DNA from: Aeromonas lacus
Lineage (GTDB): Bacteria; Pseudomonadota; Gammaproteobacteria; Enterobacterales; Aeromonadaceae
DNA length: 64,000 nt
Direction: 5' to 3'
Assembly (NCBI RefSeq): GCF_000764665.1
Contig: NZ_JRGM01000136.1
Coordinates: forward strand, 1 to 64,000
Part shown: positions 16,679 to 24,901 of the stretch, piece by piece
Layout: each line of letters begins with the position of its first letter
How positions within the stretch are numbered: position 1 is the stretch's first letter
The notes under the pieces: generated by a model
The model's input: the letters and a program-made list of their open reading frames with translations, nothing else
The model's database searches: none
Told to the model about the DNA's origin: nothing
Made by a program: the position numbers and the translations under genes

Positions 16679-16897
16679 GGGATACCTCCTCCATCGCAAT
16701 CCTCAAGGGTAATCGGCCGACCTTGGCCAGGGCAAGCTGGTGGGTCACTGCACCAGAATGGTGTTCTTCATAACCGAATTTAATAAGGGCAAGCACATTT
16801 ATTTTCCGGAAAGAATGGGATTATTCTTATGTATGGCCGCGGAATAATATGAATAATATCTCCAATGGTTGCTTTTTATTAACCAAGGAGATGTGTG
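16679..16897. promoter_or_regulatory. AT-rich control region upstream of the fimbrial operon
   Basis: The sequence becomes AT-rich toward the fimbrial gene. It holds the inverted repeat AAGAAT-N6-ATTCTT (16811-16828) and a direct tandem repeat GAATAATAT (16842-16850 and 16851-16859), then AAGGAG at 16885-16890. The repeats may bind a regulator. No long invertible-element repeat pair or recombinase gene is seen. Confidence 0.4.
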
Positions 16898-17461
16898 ATG
16901 TCAGGAAATAAGGCTTTATTTGTGGCTATGTTCTCTATTATGTCCGGTTATGCGATGGCAGATGATACTACTCCCGCGCCGACACCGACACCTGTTCCGG
17001 AACAGAGTCGCGGTACTATTAACTTCACTGGTGCAATTATTGATGCACCCTGTTCAATTGCCTCCGAGAGCGTGAACCAGACCGTGCAGATGGGACAAAT
17101 ATCGAGTCGGGTGCTGGAGTTGAATAAAGAGGGGCCGCTGCGTCCTTTCGAGATTCATCTGGAAGGCTGCACACTCGATACGGTCAACTCTGCGACCGTG
17201 ACTTTCAATGGCATTGCAGATAACACCGAAAAAACTCGCCTGGCAGTCAGTGGTTATGCCAAGGGTGCCGCTATCTCTCTTGTGAGCCAGCATGATGGGC
17301 AAGAGGTGGTACTGGGTCAGCCAACCAATGCCCTGACGCTGGTTGACGGTGATAACCGCCTGAAGTTTGGTGCCAAGGTAGTCAGTACCCTGAAGACGGG
17401 GGTCAAGGCTGTTGCAGGTGAATTCTCTGCCACCACCGACTTCGTCATGAATTACCAATAA
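16898..17461 (+). CDS. Type-1-like fimbrial major subunit (pilin)
   Basis: A 187-residue exported pilin. A signal peptide (about 1-21, ending SGYAMA-DD) is followed by an unusual Thr/Pro-rich stretch (TTPAPTPTPVPEQ), then a FimA-type fold with the paired cysteines (DAPCSIA and LEGCTLD), GTINFTGAIIDAPC near the start and the C-terminal beta-zipper FSATTDFVMNYQ with penultimate Tyr. ATG 16898 is 7 bases after AAGGAG; the GTG at 16895 is too close. As first gene of the usher operon it is the likely shaft subunit. Confidence 0.9.
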   Translation: MSGNKALFVAMFSIMSGYAMADDTTPAPTPTPVPEQSRGTINFTGAIIDAPCSIASESVNQTVQMGQISSRVLELNKEGPLRPFEIHLEGCTLDTVNSATVTFNGIADNTEKTRLAVSGYAKGAAISLVSQHDGQEVVLGQPTNALTLVDGDNRLKFGAKVVSTLKTGVKAVAGEFSATTDFVMNYQ

Positions 17462-17529
17462 GCGTTGTCACGACGACTGATTGCAGGCGCAAGGATGCGC
17501 AGTATTGATATGGAGCCATATTCGTTTTT

Positions 17530-19989
17530 ATGCGCATATTCTACATACTGCAGTCTCTTTTTATATATTTAATGCTCTTTGATGTTGCCGTTGCTTCCGA
17601 ATTTGAGTTCAACACCGATCTGCTTGATATCAATGACAGGGAAAATATTGCCTCCGGCGCATTTAATAAGTCGGGATATATTCTTCCCGGGTCATATCTG
17701 ATGCAGGTGAAGGTGAATGAGGTCTCGCTCGGAGAGCTACAAATTGAATTTAAAAAGAACAGTCATGGCGAGTCAGAATTTTGTCTTGCTCGCGAGCTGA
17801 GTCTGGAGCTGGGGTTAAAACAGTCCGAGCTTGCCAAGCTGACAGCAACAGAAAATGGCGAGGGGTGCTATGACCTGCGGGTGCTCGACGGCCTGATGGT
17901 CAGGGGAGAGCTGAGTCAGGACACCCTGTTTATTTCGGTGCCACAGGCCTATCGCGACTACGTCAACGAATACTGGGATCCGCCGACCCGATGGGAAGAG
18001 GGGATTGGCGGTGTGATGCTCGACTACGGCATCAATATTCAGCACGGACGCTGGAGCCATGACCTGCAGCAGCTCACCAACCTGAGTGGCTATGGTGTGG
18101 GGGGCGCCAACCTCGGTGCCTGGCGCCTGCGGGCGGACTGGCAAGCTCGCCATGAGCAGGGGACAGGAGAGGCAGAAAGTGTCCGTAGTGAAGTGCAGCT
18201 CTCGCGAGTGTACGGTTATCGGGCCTTACCGACCTGGAGCTCACAGCTGCTGGTTGGCGAGCTGGACAGTGGCTACTCGCTGTTCGATGGCTTTCGCTTT
18301 GCCGGGGCATCCCTCGTCACCGATGACAGTATGTTGCCCCCCAATCTCCGTGGTTATGCTCCCGAAGTGGTGGGAGTAGCCGAGACCAACGCCAAGGTGG
18401 TGGTGAGCCAGCAGGGGCGCGTTATCTACGAAACCCAGGTAGCTGCCGGGCCATTCCGGATCCAGGAGCTCAGCAACGGCATCACCGGGGTGCTGGATGT
18501 CCGGGTGGAGGGGGTCGATGGCACGGTACAGCAATTTCAGGTGAATACGGCCACCATCCCCTATCTGGCGCGTCCCGGTTCGCTGCGTTACCGGGTTTAT
18601 GGCGGCAAGGTCGCGCTGGACAGGCACCCGTTCGATGGCCCCCTGTTTGCGAGTGGCGAGTTCTCGTGGGGAATTGATAACGGCAAGTCGCTGTTTGGCG
18701 GGACGCTGCTGGGGGATGGGTATAACGCCCTTGCCCTCGGAATCGGCCGGGATCTGCTCTATCTCGGGGCCATCTCGTTTGATGTGACCACATCGCGGGC
18801 TGAGCTGTTGCAGGAGCGGAAATCCGGTGAGTCATACCGGATCAACTACTCGAAGAACTTCGATGAATATGACAGCCAGATCACCTTTGCCGGTTATCGC
18901 TTCTCCGAGCACGACTTCATGACCATGAGTGATTTTGTCAGTGCAAAAGAGCAGAGCGGTCACTACGGAGGGGGCTCGAAGGAGATGTACAAGGTGTTGC
19001 TGAGCTCGCAGTTTCGCGATGCGAATCTGGGTCTCTATCTGGATTACACCTATCAGTCTTACTGGAACCAGCGTGACAGCGAATATGCCAGCGTCTCGGT
19101 GTCGCATTATTTCGATCTGATGGAGTGGCATGGTCTGAACGCCTCGCTGACTGCCTATCGCAATACCCAGGGCAACCAGGCGGATGACGGCCTCTATTTC
19201 TCGCTCTCCATGCCGTTCGGGCTGGGAAAGAGCCTGAGCTACAACGCGGCGAGTATGAGCGGCAAGGCCAGCCACAACGTGGGTTTTCGCGATATGGCGG
19301 ATGAGCGCAACAGTTACTCGCTGACCGCTTCAACCTCGCCGCAGGGAGAGGGCATCAGCGGTTTTTATACCCATGCGGGCAGCAAGAGCACAGTGATGGC
19401 CAATGCCAGCTATCAACCAGACAGCCGCTCGCTTGGCCTGTCGATGGCTGGTGGCATAACCGCCACTGCGCAAGGCTCGGCGCTGCATCCGGTGGGCATG
19501 ATGGGGGGCACCCGCATGCTGGTGGATACCGATGGGGTGGCGGATGTGCCGCTGCAGTCGGCCGGTCATGTGACCGCCAGCAACCGCTCCGGCAAGGCGG
19601 TGATAGCCGACATTACCAGCTATTACCGGCAGAGAACCATGATCAACGTCGATCTGCTTGGGGAAGATGCCGAGCCGCTGGGCCCCCCGATCACGGCGGG
19701 CACTCTGACCGAAGGGGCTATTGGATATCGTCACTTTGACATGCTTTCCGGTGCCAAGCGCATGGTGGAAATCCGGACAACAAACAACAAGCCACTGCCG
19801 TTTGCGGCCGAGGTGCGCAATGCCAAACAGCAGCAAATAGGCATGCTGGCAGATGATGGGATTGGCTATCTGGCAGGGCTGCATGACGGTGAAGAGCTGA
19901 CGGTGAGCTGGGGCGAGCAGCAGTGCCAAACCCGTTTGCCAGCCCGTTTGCCGGCCGAGAGCGTTCTGGTCTCTCTGGTCTGCCAATAA
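17530..19989 (+). CDS. Fimbrial outer-membrane usher
   Basis: An 819-residue FimD/PapC-family usher: signal peptide (to about 22, ending VAVAS), N-terminal periplasmic domain with paired Cys, 24-strand barrel with plug (SLVTDDSMLPPNLRGYAPEVVGVAETNAKVVV is diagnostic), and C-terminal domains ending with paired cysteines (GEQQCQTR and LVCQ). It exports and assembles subunits delivered by the chaperone. The first 90 codons are AT-rich compared with the rest, hinting at patchwork origin. It is 68 bases after the pilin gene and precedes the chaperone. Confidence 0.95.
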   Translation: MRIFYILQSLFIYLMLFDVAVASEFEFNTDLLDINDRENIASGAFNKSGYILPGSYLMQVKVNEVSLGELQIEFKKNSHGESEFCLARELSLELGLKQSELAKLTATENGEGCYDLRVLDGLMVRGELSQDTLFISVPQAYRDYVNEYWDPPTRWEEGIGGVMLDYGINIQHGRWSHDLQQLTNLSGYGVGGANLGAWRLRADWQARHEQGTGEAESVRSEVQLSRVYGYRALPTWSSQLLVGELDSGYSLFDGFRFAGASLVTDDSMLPPNLRGYAPEVVGVAETNAKVVVSQQGRVIYETQVAAGPFRIQELSNGITGVLDVRVEGVDGTVQQFQVNTATIPYLARPGSLRYRVYGGKVALDRHPFDGPLFASGEFSWGIDNGKSLFGGTLLGDGYNALALGIGRDLLYLGAISFDVTTSRAELLQERKSGESYRINYSKNFDEYDSQITFAGYRFSEHDFMTMSDFVSAKEQSGHYGGGSKEMYKVLLSSQFRDANLGLYLDYTYQSYWNQRDSEYASVSVSHYFDLMEWHGLNASLTAYRNTQGNQADDGLYFSLSMPFGLGKSLSYNAASMSGKASHNVGFRDMADERNSYSLTASTSPQGEGISGFYTHAGSKSTVMANASYQPDSRSLGLSMAGGITATAQGSALHPVGMMGGTRMLVDTDGVADVPLQSAGHVTASNRSGKAVIADITSYYRQRTMINVDLLGEDAEPLGPPITAGTLTEGAIGYRHFDMLSGAKRMVEIRTTNNKPLPFAAEVRNAKQQQIGMLADDGIGYLAGLHDGEELTVSWGEQQCQTRLPARLPAESVLVSLVCQ

Positions 19990-20018
19990 ATACGAATCGT
20001 GAATCGAGAGTGGGTATC

Positions 20019-20738
20019 GTGGTACACAAAATGCGTTGGATTGTTTCTGTTTTCTTGAGTTTGACCAGCCTTCATCTGCAGGCGGCCGTATCGCTGGATC
20101 GCACCCGGGTCATTTATCCGGGTGAGGCCAAATCAATAAGCCTGACGATCCACAACAATAACAACAGCCTGCCATATCTGGCACAGGCCTGGCTGGAAGA
20201 TGAAAAAGGCAACAAGGTGAACTCGCCGTTTACCATTTTGCCGCCGTTGCAGCGGCTGGAGCCGGGCATGGAGAGCCTGTTCAAGGTGCAGGCGCTGCCG
20301 GAGGTGGCGAGGCTGCCACAGGACCGGGAGAGCCTCCTCTACTTCAACATGCGCGAGATCCCTCCGCGCAGCAATACACCCAATACCCTGCAGCTGGCCT
20401 TGCAGACGCGCATCAAGTTTTTCTATCGGCCGACGAGCCTGCTGGTTGCCGGAGCAAGTCACAAGACGCCCTGGCAGAACGGGGTGGAGGTGAGCAAGCA
20501 GGGCGGAAAAACCAGGCTGGATAACCCTACGCCCTACTATATCTCGCTCGTCGAGGCGGTAGTGGATGGCAAGGTAGTCGGCACGTTTGAACCCGTGATG
20601 CTGGCTCCTCATGGCAGTGCCACCCTATCGTTCAATATGGGGGCAAGGCCATCGCTCACCTATATCGATGATTATGGTGGCCGTAAGCAACTCCATTATC
20701 GCTGCGCCAATACTTGCAGGTTGCAGCAGATAAAATAA
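20019..20738 (+). CDS. Periplasmic fimbrial chaperone, PapD/FimC family
   Basis: About 239 residues: signal peptide (RWIVSVFLSLTSLHLQA) then a two-domain immunoglobulin-like chaperone. Family marks: AVSLDRTRVIYPGEAKSISL with the conserved Arg, YLAQAWLEDEKG, PLQRLEPGMES, LPQDRESLLYFNMREIPP and KFFYRP with the conserved Lys. It donates the G1 strand to pilins. GTG 20019 is preceded by AGAG at 8 bases; ATG 20031 is an alternative that would leave a shorter signal peptide. It follows the usher by 29 bases and is followed by two subunit genes. Confidence 0.93.
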   Translation: MVHKMRWIVSVFLSLTSLHLQAAVSLDRTRVIYPGEAKSISLTIHNNNNSLPYLAQAWLEDEKGNKVNSPFTILPPLQRLEPGMESLFKVQALPEVARLPQDRESLLYFNMREIPPRSNTPNTLQLALQTRIKFFYRPTSLLVAGASHKTPWQNGVEVSKQGGKTRLDNPTPYYISLVEAVVDGKVVGTFEPVMLAPHGSATLSFNMGARPSLTYIDDYGGRKQLHYRCANTCRLQQIK

Positions 20739-20758
20739 AACCGTTAAAGGACATTCAG

Positions 20759-21289
20759 ATGAAATTATTTTCTGGGTGTAACATTGTGGGGGGGATGGCG
20801 ATATTACTATCCCCTTTTTTGACTCTGGCAGCTAGCGATACGCTGCAGCTGGTAATTACCGGACAACTGGTCAGCCAGCCATGCTATTTGCGGGCAGGAG
20901 ATGAGCTTGTTCAGGTCGATATGTCCACGATCACCGATCACGACCTTGCCGGAAATATGCGAAGCAAAAGCAAGGCGTTTCAAATCCATCTGGAGAGATG
21001 CAACCCCATCGTTGCCAAAAACGTCAAGGTGACGTTTAGTGGCACTTCGGCAGTTGGTGACAACTCACTGCTGGCGCTGGACTCCAGCAGTCAGGCAAAG
21101 GGGATTGCGGTTGGGCTGGAGGAGAAAAACGGCACGCCCCTGCCGATTAACAGAGCGAGTCAGCTGGTTTCCATCACGACCGGCAATATGACGCTGGAGT
21201 TTGGTGCCTACGTCAAGGTGTTGTCTGCCAATGAACTTAAACCGGGATATTTCAAGGCATCTGCACAATTCAAACTGGATTATGAATAA
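20759..21289 (+). CDS. Minor fimbrial subunit
   Basis: A 176-residue exported pilin: signal peptide (to about 25, LTLAAS), cysteine pair (SQPCYLR and LERCNPI), DTLQLVITGQLV near the mature N terminus as donor strand, and C-terminal FKASAQFKLDYE with the penultimate aromatic zipper. It is of the same fold as the major pilin but diverged, so it is probably an adaptor or terminator subunit. It starts 8 bases after an AAAGG site; its 3' end overlaps the next start by 8 bases. Confidence 0.88.
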   Translation: MKLFSGCNIVGGMAILLSPFLTLAASDTLQLVITGQLVSQPCYLRAGDELVQVDMSTITDHDLAGNMRSKSKAFQIHLERCNPIVAKNVKVTFSGTSAVGDNSLLALDSSSQAKGIAVGLEEKNGTPLPINRASQLVSITTGNMTLEFGAYVKVLSANELKPGYFKASAQFKLDYE

Positions 21290-22190
21290 TATCTTCAGGG
21301 ACAGTTTATTGGCCATGTATCTATGGTTTAAAGCGAGTTCAATACTCAATCATTCACGTCTGTCGTCCACCATAAAATACTGGGTGAGGTTGTTTTTTCT
21401 ACCGTTTTTTTTATTTGCAGTGAGCATGCCGACGTGGGCGCTGGATGTATCGACCATGACCTTGTCAAATATGTCGATCGTTTTCAACAGTTCGGATTCG
21501 AACAATATTACTGACTCACGAGTTTGTGGCAACAATTCGGGAAACTGCTCCCGTTATGCCAATAAAGTCAGAATGGAGGTCTCCTACGATAACGGGAGAA
21601 CCAGAGTCTATGAAGGGTATCTCCCGAGCGGCACCTCGGTACCATGGGAGGCTGCCTGCGATCTCTATCTGTGCCCAAAACTGCGAGCCTACGCCATGAG
21701 TGTGTTGAGCAACAGGCGGTTGTCGCTCACTGCATCCGGCGCATCCGAAAATGGCAATATCACCGGTATCCAGGCCATCGTCGGTTTTGAGCGGAGGGGG
21801 GTCTTCAACGTCCTCAGGGGGCACGCCGAGCTGAGCTGGTATTGGCGCAGATCCGAGCTGAGCCTGCCCATCACGTCGTGCTCATTCAACATAGGAGCTG
21901 CCAACTTCGGCACGATCCGGATATCGCCCAGTTATGGTCAGCAGGTCGGGGTCTCGATTAGCGGCTCCTGCAACCAGACGGCGGTTGTCAGGGCCAATAT
22001 TGGCAATGCACTGGTGTCGGGAAGTGGTGCGGTATTCCGGGTGAGAACGGCGAGCGGGAACAATATCGGCAGCGTGCAGTGCTACGCCTCATCGCGTTGC
22101 AGCATCGATTTTGCCGTGGCGCTGGAGTCTTATCAGGGCTCTGGCGGCAATATCCGGCTGAGCGCCCCCGTCACATTGCTCTATGACTAG
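21282..22190 (+). CDS. Putative fimbrial tip protein/adhesin
   Basis: A 302-residue protein as translated, with a long 40-residue lead before a signal-like segment (RLFFLPFFLFAVSMPTWA). The first two-thirds (LDVSTMTLSNMSIVF onward, with Cys-rich SRVCGNNSGNCSRY and CDLYLCPKLR) match no family I know; the C-terminal third (ITSCSFNIGAANFGTIRISP to PVTLLYD) looks like a pilin domain with its Cys pairs. This two-domain plan fits a tip adhesin. The first 250 bases are strongly AT-rich. The start could be the overlapping ATG 21282, ATG 21315 or a later codon. Confidence 0.65.
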   Translation: MNNIFRDSLLAMYLWFKASSILNHSRLSSTIKYWVRLFFLPFFLFAVSMPTWALDVSTMTLSNMSIVFNSSDSNNITDSRVCGNNSGNCSRYANKVRMEVSYDNGRTRVYEGYLPSGTSVPWEAACDLYLCPKLRAYAMSVLSNRRLSLTASGASENGNITGIQAIVGFERRGVFNVLRGHAELSWYWRRSELSLPITSCSFNIGAANFGTIRISPSYGQQVGVSISGSCNQTAVVRANIGNALVSGSGAVFRVRTASGNNIGSVQCYASSRCSIDFAVALESYQGSGGNIRLSAPVTLLYD

Positions 22191-22212
22191 GTTTGTGACA
22201 TTGCCATCAAGT

Positions 22213-22242
22213 AAAAAGCCCTTGTTCGACAAGGGCTTTTTT
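22213..22242. terminator. Bidirectional terminator, fimbrial operon / yicC
   Basis: AAAAAGCCCTTG pairs with CAAGGGCTTTTT around TTCGA. A- and T-tracts on both sides serve the convergent fimbrial operon and yicC. Confidence 0.93.
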
Positions 22243-22265
22243 ATCAGAACAGAGTGCTCAATCGA

Positions 22266-23129
22266 TCACTCGATGTTCTGGATCTGCTCGCGCATCTGCT
22301 CGATGAGGACCTTCAGCTCGACGGCGGACTGGGTCACTTCGGCGTTGATAGACTTGGAGCCCAAGGTGTTCGACTCGCGGTTGAACTCCTGCATCATGAA
22401 GTCGAGACGACGGCCACAGGCGCCACCTTTCTTCATGATCTTGTTGGTTTCGCTGATGTGCATCTCCAGACGATCCAGCTCTTCGGCCACGTCGATCTTC
22501 TGGGCCAGCATGACGATCTCCTGCTCGATGCGGGCCGGATCCAGCTCGACCTTGGCTTCGGCCAGACGGTCGGTGAGCTTCTGGCGCTGCCATTCGATGA
22601 TTTGCGGCAGGTGGACGCGCACCTTTTTCACTTCTACCTGAATACCATCCAGACGCTGCTGGATCAGCGCCTTGAGGTTTGCCCCTTCACTGGCGCGGGA
22701 GGCGAGGAAATCGTCCATGGTCTGGTCAAAACCGCCGAGCAGCTCGGTGGCGACCGCGTCCATGTCCTGTTCGGCGGCAGCCATGACGCCCGGCCAGCGC
22801 AGTACGTCGACCGGGTTGAGCTGGCCTTGGCCCGCTTCTTTCATTACCCAGTTGGCGCTGTCGATGATCAGTTTGGCCAGCTCTTCATTGATATGCAGTT
22901 GCTTTGCATCGGCTTGAGCGGCTTCAAAACGCAGGTTGCACTCCACCTTGCCGCGCTGCAGCTTGGCGCGGAAACGCTCACGCAGTACCGGCTCCAGGCT
23001 GCGCAGTTGCTCCGGCAGGCGAATGTAGGTTTCCAGATAGCGCTGGTTTACCGAACGAATTTCCCAAACGGCTGTGCCCCAGTCGCCCTTGAATTCCTTG
23101 CGGGCGTAGGCGGTCATGCTGTGAATCAT
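22266..23129 (-). CDS. yicC: YicC-family endoribonuclease
   Basis: A 287-residue protein of the YicC/YloC family, with the N-terminal MIHSMTAYAR and the C-terminal DUF1732 region (GRRLDFMMQEFNRESNTLGSKS) that are family signatures. Work on E. coli and Bacillus relatives describes these as endoribonucleases affecting small RNA turnover, with reported links to RyhB and PNPase in E. coli. The gene is divergent from rph, as in E. coli. The start is ATG 23129, and the length equals that of E. coli YicC (287). Confidence 0.95.
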   Translation of the reverse strand: MIHSMTAYARKEFKGDWGTAVWEIRSVNQRYLETYIRLPEQLRSLEPVLRERFRAKLQRGKVECNLRFEAAQADAKQLHINEELAKLIIDSANWVMKEAGQGQLNPVDVLRWPGVMAAAEQDMDAVATELLGGFDQTMDDFLASRASEGANLKALIQQRLDGIQVEVKKVRVHLPQIIEWQRQKLTDRLAEAKVELDPARIEQEIVMLAQKIDVAEELDRLEMHISETNKIMKKGGACGRRLDFMMQEFNRESNTLGSKSINAEVTQSAVELKVLIEQMREQIQNIE

Positions 23130-23276
23130 TGATTGTTCCGGGCTTGATGAAGTGTGCGGCCAGTATACTCAGCCCGGCCCTGCTCGTCAGCCGATGCCGT
23201 GGTTTTAGCGGCTGATATTTGAGTAGCAATCGCTTATACTCCTTCGCCAATTTGAGCCAGCCCAGAGGTCCGTCCC

Positions 23277-23993
23277 ATGTCACGTCCCAGCGATCGCAGT
23301 GCCGCGCAACTTCGCCCGGTTACCATTACCCGCAATTTCACCAAACATGCAGAAGGCTCAGTGCTGGTGGAGTTCGGTAACACTCGCGTGCTCTGCACCG
23401 CCAGCGTCGACACCAGCGTTCCGCGCTTCCTGAAAGGGAAGGGTCAGGGTTGGGTCACTGCCGAATACGGCATGCTGCCGCGTTCCACTCACTCCCGGAT
23501 GAACCGCGAAGCGGCCTCTGGCAAGCAGAGTGGCCGTACCCTGGAGATCTCCCGTCTGATCGCCCGCTCCCTGCGTGCGGCGGTAGATCTGACTGCGCTG
23601 GGCGAGCACTCCATCACAGTTGACTGTGATGTGCTGCAAGCCGATGGCGGTACCCGCACCGCCTCCATTACCGGTGCCTGCGTGGCGCTGGTGGATGCGC
23701 TGAACTGGATGGTCGAGAAGGGCATGCTCAAGCAGAGCCCGCTCAAGCAGATGATCGCCGCCGTCTCCGTCGGCATGTATCAGGGTGAAGCCATCTGCGA
23801 TCTGGAGTACATCGAAGACTCCGCCGCCGAGACCGACATGAACGTGGTGATGACCGAAGATGGTCGCATCATCGAGGTGCAGGGCACCGCGGAGGCCGAG
23901 CCCTTCACCCATGAGGAGCTGCTGGCGATGCTGGGGCTCGCCAAGGGCGGCATTGAAGAGATCATTGCGCTGCAGAAGCAGTCACTCTCCTGA
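23277..23993 (+). CDS. rph: RNase PH
   Basis: A 238-residue 3'-to-5' phosphorolytic exoribonuclease that trims tRNA 3' ends. Family motifs: [41 protein letters not shown], the phosphate-binding stretch [15 protein letters not shown] and [18 protein letters not shown]. It is full length, unlike the frameshifted allele of E. coli K-12. The stop lies about 8 bases before the attenuator hairpin that precedes pyrE. Confidence 0.97.
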   Translation: MSRPSDRSAAQLRPVTITRNFTKHAEGSVLVEFGNTRVLCTASVDTSVPRFLKGKGQGWVTAEYGMLPRSTHSRMNREAASGKQSGRTLEISRLIARSLRAAVDLTALGEHSITVDCDVLQADGGTRTASITGACVALVDALNWMVEKGMLKQSPLKQMIAAVSVGMYQGEAICDLEYIEDSAAETDMNVVMTEDGRIIEVQGTAEAEPFTHEELLAMLGLAKGGIEEIIALQKQSLS

Positions 23994-23997
23994 TTTT

Positions 23998-24026
23998 AAA
24001 AACGCGGCATTGGCCGCGTTTTTTTA
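23998..24026 (+). terminator. Attenuator-type terminator between rph and pyrE
   Basis: The stem ACGCGGC/GCCGCGT (24002-24008 with 24013-24019, extended by A-T pairs) with loop ATTG is followed by a T-run to 24026. It begins within 8 bases of the rph stop and lies 43 bases upstream of pyrE. In E. coli the equivalent element couples pyrE expression to UTP through translation of the end of rph; the same mechanism is inferred here. Confidence 0.85.
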
Positions 24027-24068
24027 TACCCCCACACCAGTAAACGACAAGCCAAGCAAGGAGCCAGA

Positions 24069-24722
24069 ATGAAAGCCTACCAGCGTCAATTTATCGAGTT
24101 CGCCCTGGAGAAACAGGTTCTCAAATTCGGTGAATTTACCCTGAAATCCGGTCGTAAAAGCCCCTACTTCTTCAACGCCGGTCTGTTCAACAGCGGCCGC
24201 GATCTGGCCCGTCTCGGCCGTTTCTATGCCGCCGCGCTGATGGATGCCGGCATCGAGTTCGATGTGCTGTTTGGCCCGGCCTACAAGGGGATCCCCATCG
24301 CTTCCGCTACCGCCGTACAGCTGGTGGAGCAACACGATGTGGATGTGCCCTGGTGCTTCAACCGCAAGGAGGCCAAGGATCACGGCGAGGGCGGCAATCT
24401 GGTGGGCAGCCCGCTCAAGGGGCGCATCATGCTGGTGGACGACGTTATCACTGCCGGCACCGCCATCCGTGAATCCATGGATCTGATCCAGGCCAACGGC
24501 GCTTCGCTGGCGGGCGTGCTGATCGCGCTGGACCGTCAGGAGAAGGGCAAGGGCGAGCTCTCCGCCATTCAGGAGGTGGAGCGTGACTACTGCGCCCACA
24601 TCATCGCCATCATCCAGATGAGCGACCTGATTGCCTATCTGGAAGAGAAGCAGGCCGAGCAGCCGGAGCTGGCGGCGCAACTGGCGGCCATGCAGGCTTA
24701 CCGCGCCCAGTACGGTATCTGA
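24069..24722 (+). CDS. pyrE: Orotate phosphoribosyltransferase
   Basis: A 217-residue type I phosphoribosyltransferase making orotidine 5'-phosphate from orotate and PRPP in pyrimidine synthesis. Seen: [31 protein letters not shown] and the PRPP-loop signature [16 protein letters not shown]. Length agrees with E. coli PyrE (213). GGAGCC precedes ATG 24069. A long perfect terminator follows. Confidence 0.97.
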   Translation: MKAYQRQFIEFALEKQVLKFGEFTLKSGRKSPYFFNAGLFNSGRDLARLGRFYAAALMDAGIEFDVLFGPAYKGIPIASATAVQLVEQHDVDVPWCFNRKEAKDHGEGGNLVGSPLKGRIMLVDDVITAGTAIRESMDLIQANGASLAGVLIALDRQEKGKGELSAIQEVERDYCAHIIAIIQMSDLIAYLEEKQAEQPELAAQLAAMQAYRAQYGI

Positions 24723-24753
24723 GCTCCGCTCACACCGCGCAATAGTTGAATGT

Positions 24754-24796
24754 GGCGCCCGTTTGTTCTCTGGCAGCAAACGGGCGCCGTTTTTTT
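24754..24796 (+). terminator. pyrE terminator
   Basis: GGCGCCCGTTT (24754-24764) pairs with AAACGGGCGCC (24778-24788) over a 13-base loop, followed by seven T residues. Confidence 0.92.
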
Positions 24797-24822
24797 CATC
24801 TGCAAAAAGTGGATCATGTGGC

Positions 24823-24853
24823 TTGAGCTTGCCCTTACAGTAAAGGTTAGGGT
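24823..24853 (+). promoter_or_regulatory. Candidate CueR-activated copA promoter
   Basis: TTGAGC (24823-24828) and TAGGGT (24848-24853) are separated by 19 bases, the over-long spacer typical of MerR-family promoters. Within the spacer CCTTAC-AG-TAAAGG forms an imperfect dyad. It lies directly before copA, whose downstream neighbour is a CueR-like gene. Confidence 0.55.
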
Positions 24854-24901
24854 TTGCCAGTCGGCGTTTTGTGGTGCCGACGGGTTCCGGGGAGGAACAA
24901 C

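Noticed and set aside
23277-23993. Frameshift in rph as in E. coli K-12
   Set aside because: The frame is intact over 238 codons to the normal C terminus.
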